Shown one piece after another: positions 16,063 through 25,005 of a stretch of 64,000 nt of DNA. Made by a program: the position numbers and the translations under genes. The DNA comes from Chitinophaga rhizophila. GTDB taxonomy: Bacteria; Bacteroidota; Bacteroidia; Chitinophagales; Chitinophagaceae. The DNA is taken from NCBI RefSeq assembly GCF_019492185.1, contig NZ_JAICCF010000001.1:1798001-1862000 (forward strand), read 5' to 3'. The notes below the pieces were generated by a model. It was not told the origin of the DNA and did no database searches. It saw nothing but the letters and a program-made list of their open reading frames with translations. Each line of letters starts with the position of its first letter. Positions within the stretch are counted from its first letter, which is position 1.

Positions 16063-16611
16063 TTAGATCTGTTTTAAAATATTCCGCAATTGTATGATCG
16101 CGTTACGCATCCTGGTCTTCACAGTTCCCAGAGGGATGTCCAATATCTTCGCTATTTCATCCTGCGTACATCCTTTATAATAAGCCAGGTCTATAATAAC
16201 ACGTTGTTCCCTGCTGAGTAGTTCCAGCACTTTCACGAGTCCGAGATGATCTACAGAAGGGTGAATAGCCAGTTGTTCAGAAGCAAGGGTATTGCTGCCT
16301 AATTCTGCAACCTTTTGTCCCATTTTATGGGACTTTGAGCGGAGTGTATCAATAGCAGTATTACGGGCGATATTCACCATCCAAGTAAACAGACGGCCTT
16401 TGTCGGTATCATAACGTTCAATACCACGCCAGATCTTGAGAAAGATTTCCTGCAGCACATCACCGGCCATTGACTCATCGTTAAGAACTTTAAGTGCAAT
16501 ACCGTATAATGCCGGTGAATAATGATCATATAAGTACCCGAAATGTTTTTCGTTCCTCGCCTTGAGGCCAAGTACCAATTCGGATTCTGTATATGTGACT
16601 GCCGCTCCCAA
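16063..16611 (-). CDS. ECF RNA polymerase sigma factor, SigK-like (second copy)
   Basis: 182-aa sigma-70 family factor with region 2 (FGYLYDHYSPALYGIALKV, GRLFTWMVNIARNTAIDTLR) and region 4 (SREQRVIIDLAYYKGCTQ, IPLGTVKTRMRNA). The region 4 recognition helix is almost the same as in the 14419-14970 copy, so both may read similar promoters. The variable linker between regions 2 and 4 is the part that differs most. It lies 67 bp downstream of def and forms a two-gene unit with the anti-sigma factor that follows. Confidence 0.92.
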   Translation of the reverse strand: MGAAVTYTESELVLGLKARNEKHFGYLYDHYSPALYGIALKVLNDESMAGDVLQEIFLKIWRGIERYDTDKGRLFTWMVNIARNTAIDTLRSKSHKMGQKVAELGSNTLASEQLAIHPSVDHLGLVKVLELLSREQRVIIDLAYYKGCTQDEIAKILDIPLGTVKTRMRNAIIQLRNILKQI

Positions 16612-16678
16612 TGTATTGTATTAGTTTGCAGGCACTAAAATAACAGGCTTTTCTTACATTACAAAATTTTAACTTATT

Positions 16679-17257
16679 TTATTTGTGAAATATCATTTTG
16701 TAATCAACGTTTATCTTGCCTTTGGAGATGTCGTCCAGCTTACCTTTGATCATCCTGCGCTTTAATGGTTTCAGGTGATCAATGAACAGTTTACCATCGA
16801 TATGGTCGTATTCATGGAATATTACGCGGGCGGTAATGCCGGTGAAGGTTTTTTCCTGTGGCTGGAATTTTTCATCTACATAACGTAGCGTTACGGTTTC
16901 GGGACGGTATACGTCTTCGCGCACTTTAGGGATACTAAGGCAACCTTCGTTGTATGCCCATTCATCTCCGCCTGTGCTTACGATATATGCATTAATGAAT
17001 GCCTGTTTGATACCATTATCGCCCGGGTAGTCTTTTTTCTCATCTTCTTCCAGGCTGTTAATGATCTGCTCACTATCAACCACAAAAAGACGGATAGGTC
17101 TGTTAATCTGCGGAGCAGCCAGTCCAACACCATTGGAAGCATACATGGTTTCCCACATATTTGCGATCAGTTGCTCTAACTGCGGGTAATCAGGAGTTAT
17201 ATCTTCACACATTTTACGTAATACCGGATGACCGTAAGCAACTATAGGTAGAATCAT
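16679..17257 (-). CDS. def: Peptide deformylase
   Basis: Removes the N-formyl group from nascent proteins. The 192-aa product has all three metal-site motifs: GVGLAAPQ (43-50), EGCLSIP (104-110, Cys ligand) and HEYDH (148-152, two His ligands and the catalytic Glu). Bacteroidota enzymes usually start near MILPIVAYG, so ATG 17257 is chosen over the longer frame from 17302, whose extra residues (MPIHSYLCISEKKYT) show no homology-like pattern. It lies 45 nt after ruvX in the same direction, probably in one operon with trmH-type, ubiA-like and ruvX genes. Confidence 0.95.
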   Translation of the reverse strand: MILPIVAYGHPVLRKMCEDITPDYPQLEQLIANMWETMYASNGVGLAAPQINRPIRLFVVDSEQIINSLEEDEKKDYPGDNGIKQAFINAYIVSTGGDEWAYNEGCLSIPKVREDVYRPETVTLRYVDEKFQPQEKTFTGITARVIFHEYDHIDGKLFIDHLKPLKRRMIKGKLDDISKGKINVDYKMIFHK

Positions 17258-17302
17258 TGTATATTTTTTTTCAGAAATGCAAAGGTAAGAATGAATTGGC
17301 AA

Positions 17303-17713
17303 TTACTTATTCTGCAAATATTCCTGCAGTATGATAGTGGCGCTGATCTCGTCAACCAGGCTTTTATTCTGCCGGTCTTTCTTTTTGAGTCCGCTATCAA
17401 TCATTGCCTGAAAGGCTATCTTGGAGGTGAAGCGTTCGTCCACTTTTCGTACAGGTATCTGCGGAAAGTTCTTTTCGAGGATACGTACACACTCAGTGAC
17501 CAGGGCGGTAGCATGAGTTGCACCGCCATCCAGGTTCTTCGGGTCTCCAATCAGAAACAGCTCCACTGCTTCCAGTGCCAGGTATTTCTTCAGATAAGGG
17601 ATCAGGTCATGAGTAGCGACAGTAGTCAGTCCGGTAGCAATTAGTTGCAACGGATCGGTTACTGCCAGCCCTGTTCTCTTTTTTCCATAGTCAATCGCTA
17701 ATACGCGCGCCAT
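17303..17713 (-). CDS. ruvX: Putative pre-16S rRNA nuclease / Holliday junction resolvase-like protein (YqgF)
   Basis: 136-aa RNase H-fold protein. AIDYGKKRTGLAVTD (about 6-20) is the first acidic strand, DERFTS (about 95-100) holds the middle acidic site and LVDEISATIILQEYL the last one. Family members process the 5' end of 16S rRNA and were first named as resolvases. The frame is open for 24 more codons upstream, but those overlap the end of the ubiA-like gene. ATG 17713 gives the family N terminus and sits 10 nt after that gene's stop, so the two are co-transcribed. Confidence 0.92.
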   Translation of the reverse strand: MARVLAIDYGKKRTGLAVTDPLQLIATGLTTVATHDLIPYLKKYLALEAVELFLIGDPKNLDGGATHATALVTECVRILEKNFPQIPVRKVDERFTSKIAFQAMIDSGLKKKDRQNKSLVDEISATIILQEYLQNK

Positions 17714-17723
17714 ATAATATATA

Positions 17724-18590
17724 TTATCCGAATATGAACATGTCGGCGATGGCGAATACGGCAAACACCACACTGGCGATACCATTAGTGGTCATGAAGG
17801 CAATATTGACACGACTGAGGTCATTGGGTTTTACCAGCATATGTTGCGTAACCAGCATTATTATAAATACAAGCGCACCGATAGCATATACCCAATGGAA
17901 CTGGCCATAGATACCTATAATAACAGCCAGCAACCCGGCTACGACGTGAAGACCTTCCGAGAAGTGCAGCGCGCCAGATTTGCCTAACCAGGTAGGAATA
18001 GAATTTAAAGCAAGAGAACGGTCAAAATCTTCGTCCTGGAGGGAATAGATAATGTCAAATCCTGCCACCCAACATAGTACCAGTACAGACAATAACACCG
18101 GTAATACTGCAAATTCCCCGGTCACAGCCAGGTACGCTCCTACCGGTGCCAGGGAAAGCCCCAATCCGAGTACCAGGTGACAAAAAGCCGTAAACCGCTT
18201 GGTATAGCTATATCCCAGTACCACCATAAGCGCTACAGGAGATAAAAGGAAACACAGCAGATTGATAAACCAGGTAGTGGCCATGAACAACAGGCAGTTA
18301 ACCACCACAAAGATGAAGGCGTTTTTTTCGGTGATCACCCCTTTCGGAATCTCACGCTGTACTGTACGCGGATTCTTCCGGTCGATATCCGCATCAAGGT
18401 ACCGGTTGAAAGCCATAGCCGCGCTACGGGCAAACACCATGCACAGCACCACCATCAGAAACGTTTGCCAGCTAAAAACAGCGTCCGTCTTGACAGTAGC
18501 GATGAAAAAGCCTGTCAGTGCGAAAGGCATTGCGAAGATGGTGTGGCTGAATTTAACCAGCGAAAGATATTTATTAACAGTTGCGATCAT
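17724..18590 (-). CDS. UbiA-like polyprenyltransferase, probably menaquinone pathway (MqnP-like)
   Basis: 288-aa integral membrane prenyltransferase with about eight or nine hydrophobic segments. The first Asp-rich motif is NRYLDADIDRKNPRT (62-76); the second is SLQDEDFDRSLALNSIP in the later half. These bind the Mg-diphosphate of the polyprenyl donor. The combination is typical of the UbiA-like enzymes of bacteria that make menaquinone through futalosine rather than ubiquinone. That assignment is inference, since no other mqn gene is in the window. ATG 18590 overlaps the stop of the upstream methyltransferase (ATGA), so translation is coupled; the longer frame from 18629 is rejected. Confidence 0.85.
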   Translation of the reverse strand: MIATVNKYLSLVKFSHTIFAMPFALTGFFIATVKTDAVFSWQTFLMVVLCMVFARSAAMAFNRYLDADIDRKNPRTVQREIPKGVITEKNAFIFVVVNCLLFMATTWFINLLCFLLSPVALMVVLGYSYTKRFTAFCHLVLGLGLSLAPVGAYLAVTGEFAVLPVLLSVLVLCWVAGFDIIYSLQDEDFDRSLALNSIPTWLGKSGALHFSEGLHVVAGLLAVIIGIYGQFHWVYAIGALVFIIMLVTQHMLVKPNDLSRVNIAFMTTNGIASVVFAVFAIADMFIFG

Positions 18591-19129
18591 GATGACTGTT
18601 GTTTTTTCAATTTTGCAAAGATATCCCAAACCACAATACCAGTACTCACGGATATATTCAGGGAATGTTTCATACCTGATTGAGGTATTTCAATACAGCC
18701 ATCCACAAGTTTCATTACTTCACCATCCACACCGGATACTTCGTTACCGAAAACCAGCGCTAGCGGCTTTTCCGCGTTCGGCGTGTACTGATCCAGCATA
18801 ACGCTGTTCACTGCCTGTTCAACCGCCATAATAGTATATCCGGCTTCGCGTAATGCATTAACTGCTTCTACGGTAGTTGGAAAGTATTGCCATTCAACCG
18901 TTTCTGTAGCACCTAATGCTGTTTTCTGAATATCGCGGTGCGGAGGCACAGGCGTATATCCACATAAAACGATGCCTTGTAAGAGAAATCCATCTGCTGT
19001 ACGGAATACGGAACCGACATTATGCATACTGCGTACATTGTCAAGTACCAGTACCAAAGGAGTTTTATCTGCCGCTCTGAACTGGTCAACCGTCTTACGG
19101 CCTAGTTCATCCATGCTAAGTTTGCGCAT
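18587..19129 (-). CDS. TrmH/SpoU-family RNA 2'-O-methyltransferase
   Basis: 180-aa SPOUT (knotted) methyltransferase using S-adenosylmethionine. Motif 1 is NVRSMHNVGSVFRTAD (about 31-46), motif 2 LALVFGNEVSGV (about 128-139) and motif 3 IPQSGMKHSLNISVSTGI near the C terminus. It lacks the extra N-terminal RNA-binding domain of RlmB, so the target (tRNA or rRNA) is open. ATG 19129 follows a TACTTTTG -7 box at 19134-19141 directly, which rules out the longer frame starting at 19174. It heads the trmH-ubiA-ruvX-def run and is divergent from mutS. Confidence 0.9.
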   Translation of the reverse strand: MRKLSMDELGRKTVDQFRAADKTPLVLVLDNVRSMHNVGSVFRTADGFLLQGIVLCGYTPVPPHRDIQKTALGATETVEWQYFPTTVEAVNALREAGYTIMAVEQAVNSVMLDQYTPNAEKPLALVFGNEVSGVDGEVMKLVDGCIEIPQSGMKHSLNISVSTGIVVWDIFAKLKKQQSS

Positions 19130-19133
19130 TTTG

Positions 19134-19141
19134 CAAAAGTA
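19134..19141 (-). promoter_or_regulatory. -7 box (TACTTTTG) of the trmH-type operon
   Basis: Minus-strand TACTTTTG followed by C, only 4 nt before the ATG at 19129. With the normal distance from -7 box to start point, the transcript would be leaderless or nearly so. Confidence 0.6.
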
Positions 19142-19181
19142 CAATAAAATGTAAAGTGTGAAGAGCCCTACCAATTTGCAT

Positions 19182-19220
19182 TTTCAATTCTCAATCCCTA
19201 ATTCTTAATTTCCAATTCTC
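19182..19220. repeat. Degenerate AATTCTC-type short repeats in the mutS promoter region
   Basis: Between the divergent trmH-type and mutS genes, AATTCTC/AATCCCT/AATTCTT/AATTTCC/AATTCTC follow one another with a period of 7-8 bases. The array ends directly before the mutS -7 box. Confidence 0.5.
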
Positions 19221-19223
19221 CCA

Positions 19224-19231
19224 TATATTTG
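19224..19231 (+). promoter_or_regulatory. -7 box (TATATTTG) of mutS
   Basis: TATATTTG followed by C, matching TAnnTTTG, ends 4 nt before the mutS ATG at 19236. Transcription would start at or very near the start codon. Confidence 0.55.
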
Positions 19232-19235
19232 CCGA

Positions 19236-21842
19236 ATGGCAAAAAGCAAATCGGTAGAAACCCCGCTCATGCAACAGCATAAGGCCATCAAGGCCCGTTA
19301 CCCGGACGCTGTGCTGTTGTTTCGCGTGGGAGATTTTTATGAAACTTTTAATGAGGATGCGATCATTGCATCCAAAGTATTAGGTATTGTACTGACCAAA
19401 AGGGCTAACGGATCTGCCTCTCAGCAGGACCTGGCAGGATTTCCTCATCATTCCCTGGATACCTATCTGCACAAACTGGTAAAAGCCGGTTACCGTGTGG
19501 CCGTATGTGACCAGCTGGAAGACCCGAAAGTGGCAAAAGGTATTGTGAAACGAGGAGTTACCGAAATGGTAACGCCGGGAGTTGCAGTAAACGACAAGAT
19601 CCTGGAAAACTCCAGCAATAACTTCCTGGCGGCCGTTCATTTTGGAAAAGACCTTAATGGAGTCGCCTTTCTGGATATTTCTACCGGAGAATTTTTTATA
19701 GCGCAGGGTAATCTTGAATATGTAGATAAACTACTGCAAAGCTTTAAACCAGCAGAAGTCATATTTGCTCGCCAGCAACAGAAACATTTTAAGGAGCAAT
19801 TTGGCTCCAGGTTTTATACATATACACTTGAAGAGTGGATCTTCACTGCCAATTATGCGCAGGAGACATTGCTTAAACAGTTTGAAACCCACAGTCTGAA
19901 AGGTTTCGGCGTAGAAGGGCTGCCTGAGGCTATTATAGCAGCAGGCGCATGCCTGCACTATCTGCGCGACACAGAGCATCCTCACCTGCAGCATATCACC
20001 AACATCCAGCGTATTGAACAGGATGACTTCCTGTGGATGGACAGGTTTACCATCAGGAACCTGGAACTGCTGAGCAGCAGCGTAGAGAATGGACATACAC
20101 TGCTGAAGACACTGGATACTACCGTTACGCCAATGGGAGCCAGGTTATTGAAGCGCTGGATGGTACTTCCGCTTCGGGATATCAACCAGATCAATGAAAG
20201 GCTGGATGTAACAGAATACTTTATTAAACAGGGTGACCTGGCAAGGGAAGTACTGCAACACCTGAAACAAACGGGTGACCTGGAACGTCTGGTTTCCAAG
20301 ATTCCGCTGCGTAAGATCAATCCACGCGAAGTGATGATGCTCGCCAAAGCATTACAGCAGGTAGAAGGCGTGAAAAAGCTCCTGGATGCATCCGACCATC
20401 CATACCTTAAGAAACTGAGCGAGCGACTGGATCCTTGTCCGGGCATACTTTGCCGCATTATCGAACAGATAGTGGAAACACCTCCGGTGCTTGTCAGCAA
20501 AGGAGGCGTAATTCAGGATGGCATACACGCGGAGCTGGACGGGCTACGCACGATTGCGCACTCGGGTAAGGAATATCTGCTACGTATACAGCAAACAGAA
20601 TCTGACGCCACTGGCATTCCCAGTCTGAAGGTTGCATTCAACAATGTATTCGGTTACTATCTGGAAGTTACCAATGCGCACAAAAACAAAGTGCCTGAAA
20701 CCTGGATCCGTAAGCAAACACTGGCAAATGCAGAAAGATATATTACGCCTGAGCTGAAAGAATATGAGGAAAAGATAGTAGGAGCAGAAGAGAAAATCCT
20801 TGCCCTGGAAATTCAACTGTTTGATGAATTGCTGTTAGCCTTGCAACCGCATATTCAGGCTATACAGCAGAACGCGCAGGTACTTGCACGTCTGGACTGT
20901 CTGCTGAGCTTTGCCAACAATGCCATTCAATATAAATATCATCGTCCTAAAGTAACAGAAAGCTATCATCTTGATATCCGCGAAGGCAGGCATCCGGTGA
21001 TTGAAAGGGGTTTACCACCAGGAGAAAGTTACGTAGCAAATGACATTGTGCTGGACAAAGAACAACAGCAGATCATCATTCTGACGGGGCCTAACATGAG
21101 TGGTAAGTCAGCCTTACTCAGGCAGACAGCGCTCATTACCCTGATGGCGCATATGGGTAGTTTTGTGCCGGCTACGGCAGCGGAGATAGGGCTGACCGAC
21201 AAGATATTCACCCGTGTAGGCGCATCTGACAATCTCAGCGGAGGCGAGTCAACCTTCATGGTAGAGATGAATGAAACAGCAAGTATTATCAACAATATTA
21301 CTCCGCGCAGCCTGGTGATACTTGACGAGATAGGCCGTGGTACGAGTACATATGATGGCATCTCCATTGCATGGAGTATTGTAGAATACCTGCATGATAT
21401 GACTCCGCATAAGCCTAAAACACTTTTTGCCACACACTATCATGAACTGAATGAATTGGAAAATAAACATGGTCGTATTAAGAACTACCATATTACCAAT
21501 AAAGAGTCAGGCAATAAGGTGATCTTCCTGCGCAAACTTGCACCAGGTGGTAGCCGTCATAGTTTTGGTATACATGTAGCGCGCATGGCGGGCATGCCAC
21601 CTCAATTACTGCAACGTGCTAATGAAGTTCTTTCACACCTGGAACAGAAACATATTGATGCGCCATTGGATAAGCATGTGAAAGATATTGCAGGTCCTGC
21701 ACAGAAAGTACAGCTTAGCATCTTTGATGCCCACAGTGATACGTTTAAAGAGATCAGGGATATGCTGGGTGAGGTAGATATCAACAGGCTTACGCCGGTG
21801 GAGGCGTTGTTAAAGCTGAATGAGATCAAGAATCTCTTATAA
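19236..21842 (+). CDS. mutS: DNA mismatch repair protein MutS
   Basis: 868-aa mismatch-recognition ATPase of methyl-independent or general mismatch repair. The N-terminal domain has the mismatch-probing FYE motif (VGDFYETF, about 28-35), followed by connector, lever and clamp domains. The ATPase domain has Walker A GPNMSGKS (618-625), Walker B LVILDEIGRGTSTYDG (about 688-703) and the signature loop with DNLSGGESTFMVEM just before it. The C-terminal tail contains LSIFD and ends with PVEALLKLNEIKNLL. Length and order are normal and intact. Single gene with own promoter, ended by a strong terminator. Confidence 0.97.
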   Translation: MAKSKSVETPLMQQHKAIKARYPDAVLLFRVGDFYETFNEDAIIASKVLGIVLTKRANGSASQQDLAGFPHHSLDTYLHKLVKAGYRVAVCDQLEDPKVAKGIVKRGVTEMVTPGVAVNDKILENSSNNFLAAVHFGKDLNGVAFLDISTGEFFIAQGNLEYVDKLLQSFKPAEVIFARQQQKHFKEQFGSRFYTYTLEEWIFTANYAQETLLKQFETHSLKGFGVEGLPEAIIAAGACLHYLRDTEHPHLQHITNIQRIEQDDFLWMDRFTIRNLELLSSSVENGHTLLKTLDTTVTPMGARLLKRWMVLPLRDINQINERLDVTEYFIKQGDLAREVLQHLKQTGDLERLVSKIPLRKINPREVMMLAKALQQVEGVKKLLDASDHPYLKKLSERLDPCPGILCRIIEQIVETPPVLVSKGGVIQDGIHAELDGLRTIAHSGKEYLLRIQQTESDATGIPSLKVAFNNVFGYYLEVTNAHKNKVPETWIRKQTLANAERYITPELKEYEEKIVGAEEKILALEIQLFDELLLALQPHIQAIQQNAQVLARLDCLLSFANNAIQYKYHRPKVTESYHLDIREGRHPVIERGLPPGESYVANDIVLDKEQQQIIILTGPNMSGKSALLRQTALITLMAHMGSFVPATAAEIGLTDKIFTRVGASDNLSGGESTFMVEMNETASIINNITPRSLVILDEIGRGTSTYDGISIAWSIVEYLHDMTPHKPKTLFATHYHELNELENKHGRIKNYHITNKESGNKVIFLRKLAPGGSRHSFGIHVARMAGMPPQLLQRANEVLSHLEQKHIDAPLDKHVKDIAGPAQKVQLSIFDAHSDTFKEIRDMLGEVDINRLTPVEALLKLNEIKNLL

Positions 21843-21864
21843 CAAGCCCATTACCTGTATTTAC

Positions 21865-21904
21865 AAGAAAGGGACTGTTCAGATAAATGAACAGTCCCTT
21901 TCTT
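21865..21904. terminator. Bidirectional terminator after mutS
   Basis: Perfect 17-bp stem (21865-21881 with 21888-21904) around GATAAA, with T-rich ends on both strands. It serves mutS and the converging copper/haem protein gene. Confidence 0.85.
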
Positions 21905-21928
21905 ATTGTTGGTATATAACTAATGGTA

Positions 21929-23251
21929 TTAAGGTCGTTTTAAGTCGCGCCCTTCATCCCCCTCTTCATATGATAATGTCATCATAATCATTGTCAGCAT
22001 TTCATCTTTTGTTCGCATAGCGCCGTATACTAACTGGGGCGGAAAAGAAGGATTTGAGGCGTTATTCACGGTGTTATCATATTCACCCTCCATCATCAGC
22101 ACAGCTCCTTTGGGCAGTTTAACCATCTTCGGAAACCAGTAAATCTCCTGCCAGTTAAAATCCCATTGCGGAACAGAAACAAGCCTGATAGTGTCTTTAG
22201 CCGGTGTAACAGCATATGCTTTGAAAGACTTACCTAACAGGTGCATATGTGGCCAAACGTATAATAATGACTGTGTTTCAGTTAGTTTTACTTTCAGCTT
22301 GAAAGACTTTTCAACATTCGCAGGGATATAGAAGAATGGTTCAATGTCTTTTTCTCCTACTCCACCGGAACCGTAAGTGGTAGCATTGATGATCCGCTTT
22401 ATCAGTTTCTTTCTGAAATAGAACTGTACTCCGCTGATAACTTCTTCATCTTTTCCTACAGGCGCATAGTGTACGGTGAGCAATACGACGCCACGTTTTG
22501 GCATCATCCACCCAATATCCTCAGGGTAGGATTCGTAGCTACTGCCTGGGATCCATCCACCGAAATACTTCATCTTTTTACGATAATTGATATACTGTTG
22601 GTAATAATCCAGGTGAGATTCTGTGTTATCTACATAATCAGCAGTATTATCAAAATCGGCGTGAGGTACGTCATTGATTTCGTAATTGGCATGATGAATA
22701 ACCTTACGGTTGCTGGACACAAACTCAATGGCTTCGACCGCCATAGAATCAGGCAGTTCAAACGGCAGTTTATATACAATAAAGCGCTCTACATTATCTC
22801 CTTTCAGTGTATAAGCAGTTTTCATCTTCACAACCAGGTCGGGCTGTCGGTTATTAAGCGTGCCCGTTGTTGTTACTGGAGGTTCTTCCTTAACAGGAGC
22901 ATCGCCTTTAGACATGCCTGACTCAGCCCATTCACCGATCAGCCTGATTTCTTCGGCTGTAAGCCTTCTTTCGTTGGCAAATGACACATAGTGCGGATCA
23001 GGTTTCCAGGGAGGCATATAGCGACTTTCTGTTACACGCTTGATGAAATTGGCTCTTTTGGCAACATCTTCATAAGTGATAAGCGAGAAAGGAGCCGCGT
23101 CTCCGGGACGGTGACAAGGAGTACAATTACGGTGGATAACAGGCGCGATATGCTGAGACCAGGTAACCTGCTGGGCGGACACGTGGAGTACCGGCATTAC
23201 TAGGAGCAGGCAGCAGCAAAATGATATAAAACCTTTGTGCAGCGTTTTCAC
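21929..23251 (-). CDS. Secreted c-type cytochrome fused to a type II copper monooxygenase-like (PHM-like) domain
   Basis: 440-aa exported protein. Signal peptide about 1-26. A cytochrome c-like part follows with the haem-attachment motif CTPCH (43-47), APFSLITYEDVAKRA and a possible axial Met in RYMPPWKPD (79). From about 150 the sequence carries the copper ligand pattern of peptidylglycine alpha-hydroxylating and dopamine beta-type monooxygenases: IHHANY (H186-H187), TVHYAP (H261), PHMH (H335, H337) and DEM (M418). Family enzymes hydroxylate a carbon with O2 at two separate copper sites; electrons here could come from the attached haem. Substrate unknown. Downstream of a susC/susD pair and paralogous to 28774-30108. 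Loss of activity cannot be excluded from sequence alone. Confidence 0.82.
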   Translation of the reverse strand: MKTLHKGFISFCCCLLLVMPVLHVSAQQVTWSQHIAPVIHRNCTPCHRPGDAAPFSLITYEDVAKRANFIKRVTESRYMPPWKPDPHYVSFANERRLTAEEIRLIGEWAESGMSKGDAPVKEEPPVTTTGTLNNRQPDLVVKMKTAYTLKGDNVERFIVYKLPFELPDSMAVEAIEFVSSNRKVIHHANYEINDVPHADFDNTADYVDNTESHLDYYQQYINYRKKMKYFGGWIPGSSYESYPEDIGWMMPKRGVVLLTVHYAPVGKDEEVISGVQFYFRKKLIKRIINATTYGSGGVGEKDIEPFFYIPANVEKSFKLKVKLTETQSLLYVWPHMHLLGKSFKAYAVTPAKDTIRLVSVPQWDFNWQEIYWFPKMVKLPKGAVLMMEGEYDNTVNNASNPSFPPQLVYGAMRTKDEMLTMIMMTLSYEEGDEGRDLKRP

Positions 23252-23315
23252 AGGAATTAGGAATAAGTTAAGACCTGTAAGGTAGCTAAAAACGTGGAAA
23301 GGTAGGGGTAAAATA

Positions 23316-23345
23316 ATAAGGGCCGGCTTGGTAGCCGGCCCTTAT
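23316..23345 (-). terminator. Hairpin between susD and the copper/haem protein gene
   Basis: Perfect 13-bp GC-rich stem (23316-23328 with 23333-23345), 4-nt loop, followed on the minus strand by TTATTTTACC. It ends or attenuates the susC-susD transcript before the next gene. Confidence 0.75.
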
Positions 23346-23368
23346 CAGGATATTATATTTACTGGAGA

Positions 23369-24973
23369 TTACTGAGCATCCCAGAAAATTGGCCTATCGC
23401 GTTTGTCTTTCTCCACAACTTTGCTGTATTCGGTTGCGTTGTACATCTGTTCGCTAGTTGGATATACCAGACGTTTTGGAGGGTTTGGTGCCATAGAGTT
23501 AGCTACGTTCGGGAACTGTAATACCGGGTATCCAGTTCTTCTCAGCTCTGCCCATGCCTGACCTGCCTGCAGTACAAAGAAATGTGCCCATTTCTGTGTA
23601 TAGATTTTCGCCAGTTTCTCTGTAGTTGAACCAGTATATGCGATAGCTGGTTTACCCAAGAAATTGTTGATAGCTTCAGCAGTAGGAGAAGCCAGTGGTG
23701 CACGGTTGAAGTTATTCTGACCTTGTCTCTTAATAGCAGACTGGTTGATACCGTAATAGAACTCGATTGACTGTCTCAGACCGTTTGTGTACTGAGTTGC
23801 CGCATCACCCAGACCCCATCTTTCATAAGCTTCAGCTTTCAGCAGGCTTACTTCAGAAGCGGTAACGATCACACCAGGGATGTTATCGTTATAAGTGAAG
23901 GTAGCGGTATCAAACGCAGAGTATTGACGCTGAGTAGCTTCCCACTGACCAGCAGTACCGTTCCAAGGGAAACCATTGTAACCGTTGAACTCATTTTCAT
24001 CCCACATTACGTGTATACGAGGATCTTCGTTTGTTTCCTGCAGGGTGTTGATCAGATACTCAGGACCGAAATAGTAGTTAGTGAACGGATCAACCAGGTC
24101 ACTTCTGATAGCGGTTGGGCTTTCTTTGAACAACACGTTTTGAGCGTTATTAGAAACCAGCGGATAGGTAGCCTCGTTAGCCAGCATAGTGGTAACTTCT
24201 GCCTGTGCAGCTGCGTCTGTGTTAGAGATACGCATCAGCAGACGTAAGCGCAGGGAGTTAGCATAACGCTGCCAAGCAACCAGGTCGCCTCTCAGCAGGA
24301 TATCAGCAGTTGTCAGTTCAGACTTTACGTCAACTTCTACATTAACTGTGTCCAGGTAAGTGTTGATGTCTTTCAGCTTAGTGATGAACTCATTATACAG
24401 ACCTTTCGCATCGTCAAAAGGAGCATCTTTTGTAACACGGTCAGGTGTATTCAGGTTACCAGCCTGGTAGAATGGAATGTCACCCCACAGGTCGATCATC
24501 TGAGATGCCTGATCGTATAACACTACTTCTGCACATTTCAGGAAAACCTGGTTTCTTGCCTGCTGATCAGCTGGCAACAGACCTAAGGTAGTCTGCATTT
24601 CGCGATAGTTGCTCAGGATACCAGGACCATTGTAGTTATAGTCAGGGTTCTGACCATCATCTGCACGGGAACCAGCATAAAAGTCTGTCCAGCGAACGTC
24701 TATGTACGCAGGGTTTACGATATACATCTGGTTACCTGATGGAGCAGCTACTAATTGAGAGTAGTTAGCCGTCAGCGGCATGATGAATGTAAAGTAGTCA
24801 TGATAGGTAGGATGTATCCTTTTGTTCAGGAACATACCTGTCAAAAGTTTACTTAAAGAACCCTCGGAAATCTTCTCCGGGTTGTTGAAAGACTCCTCCA
24901 TCTTTTTAGCGCAAGAGCTGAACAAACCAGCCAATGAGCAGAAGAGGGCTATATTTACGAAGACTTTTTTCAT
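23369..24973 (-). CDS. SusD/RagB-family surface lipoprotein
   Basis: 534-aa outer-membrane lipoprotein that lids the TonB-dependent SusC channel and helps bind the ligand. Lipobox LFSSC at about 17-21 (signal peptidase II site) follows MKKVFVNIALFCSLAG. The TPR-like helical region has YDQASQMIDLWGDIPFYQAG near 155-175 and WQRYANSLRLRLLMRIS near 235-250, both usual for the SusD-like 2 group. The C-terminal part contains AEAYERWG and AWAELRRTGYP. It lies 32 bp downstream of its susC partner. The substrate is unknown; no glycoside hydrolase sits in this locus, which argues against a simple polysaccharide system. Confidence 0.92.
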   Translation of the reverse strand: MKKVFVNIALFCSLAGLFSSCAKKMEESFNNPEKISEGSLSKLLTGMFLNKRIHPTYHDYFTFIMPLTANYSQLVAAPSGNQMYIVNPAYIDVRWTDFYAGSRADDGQNPDYNYNGPGILSNYREMQTTLGLLPADQQARNQVFLKCAEVVLYDQASQMIDLWGDIPFYQAGNLNTPDRVTKDAPFDDAKGLYNEFITKLKDINTYLDTVNVEVDVKSELTTADILLRGDLVAWQRYANSLRLRLLMRISNTDAAAQAEVTTMLANEATYPLVSNNAQNVLFKESPTAIRSDLVDPFTNYYFGPEYLINTLQETNEDPRIHVMWDENEFNGYNGFPWNGTAGQWEATQRQYSAFDTATFTYNDNIPGVIVTASEVSLLKAEAYERWGLGDAATQYTNGLRQSIEFYYGINQSAIKRQGQNNFNRAPLASPTAEAINNFLGKPAIAYTGSTTEKLAKIYTQKWAHFFVLQAGQAWAELRRTGYPVLQFPNVANSMAPNPPKRLVYPTSEQMYNATEYSKVVEKDKRDRPIFWDAQ

Positions 24974-25005
24974 TATTTTCTATTTATCCAATTTGCAATT
25001 ACACA

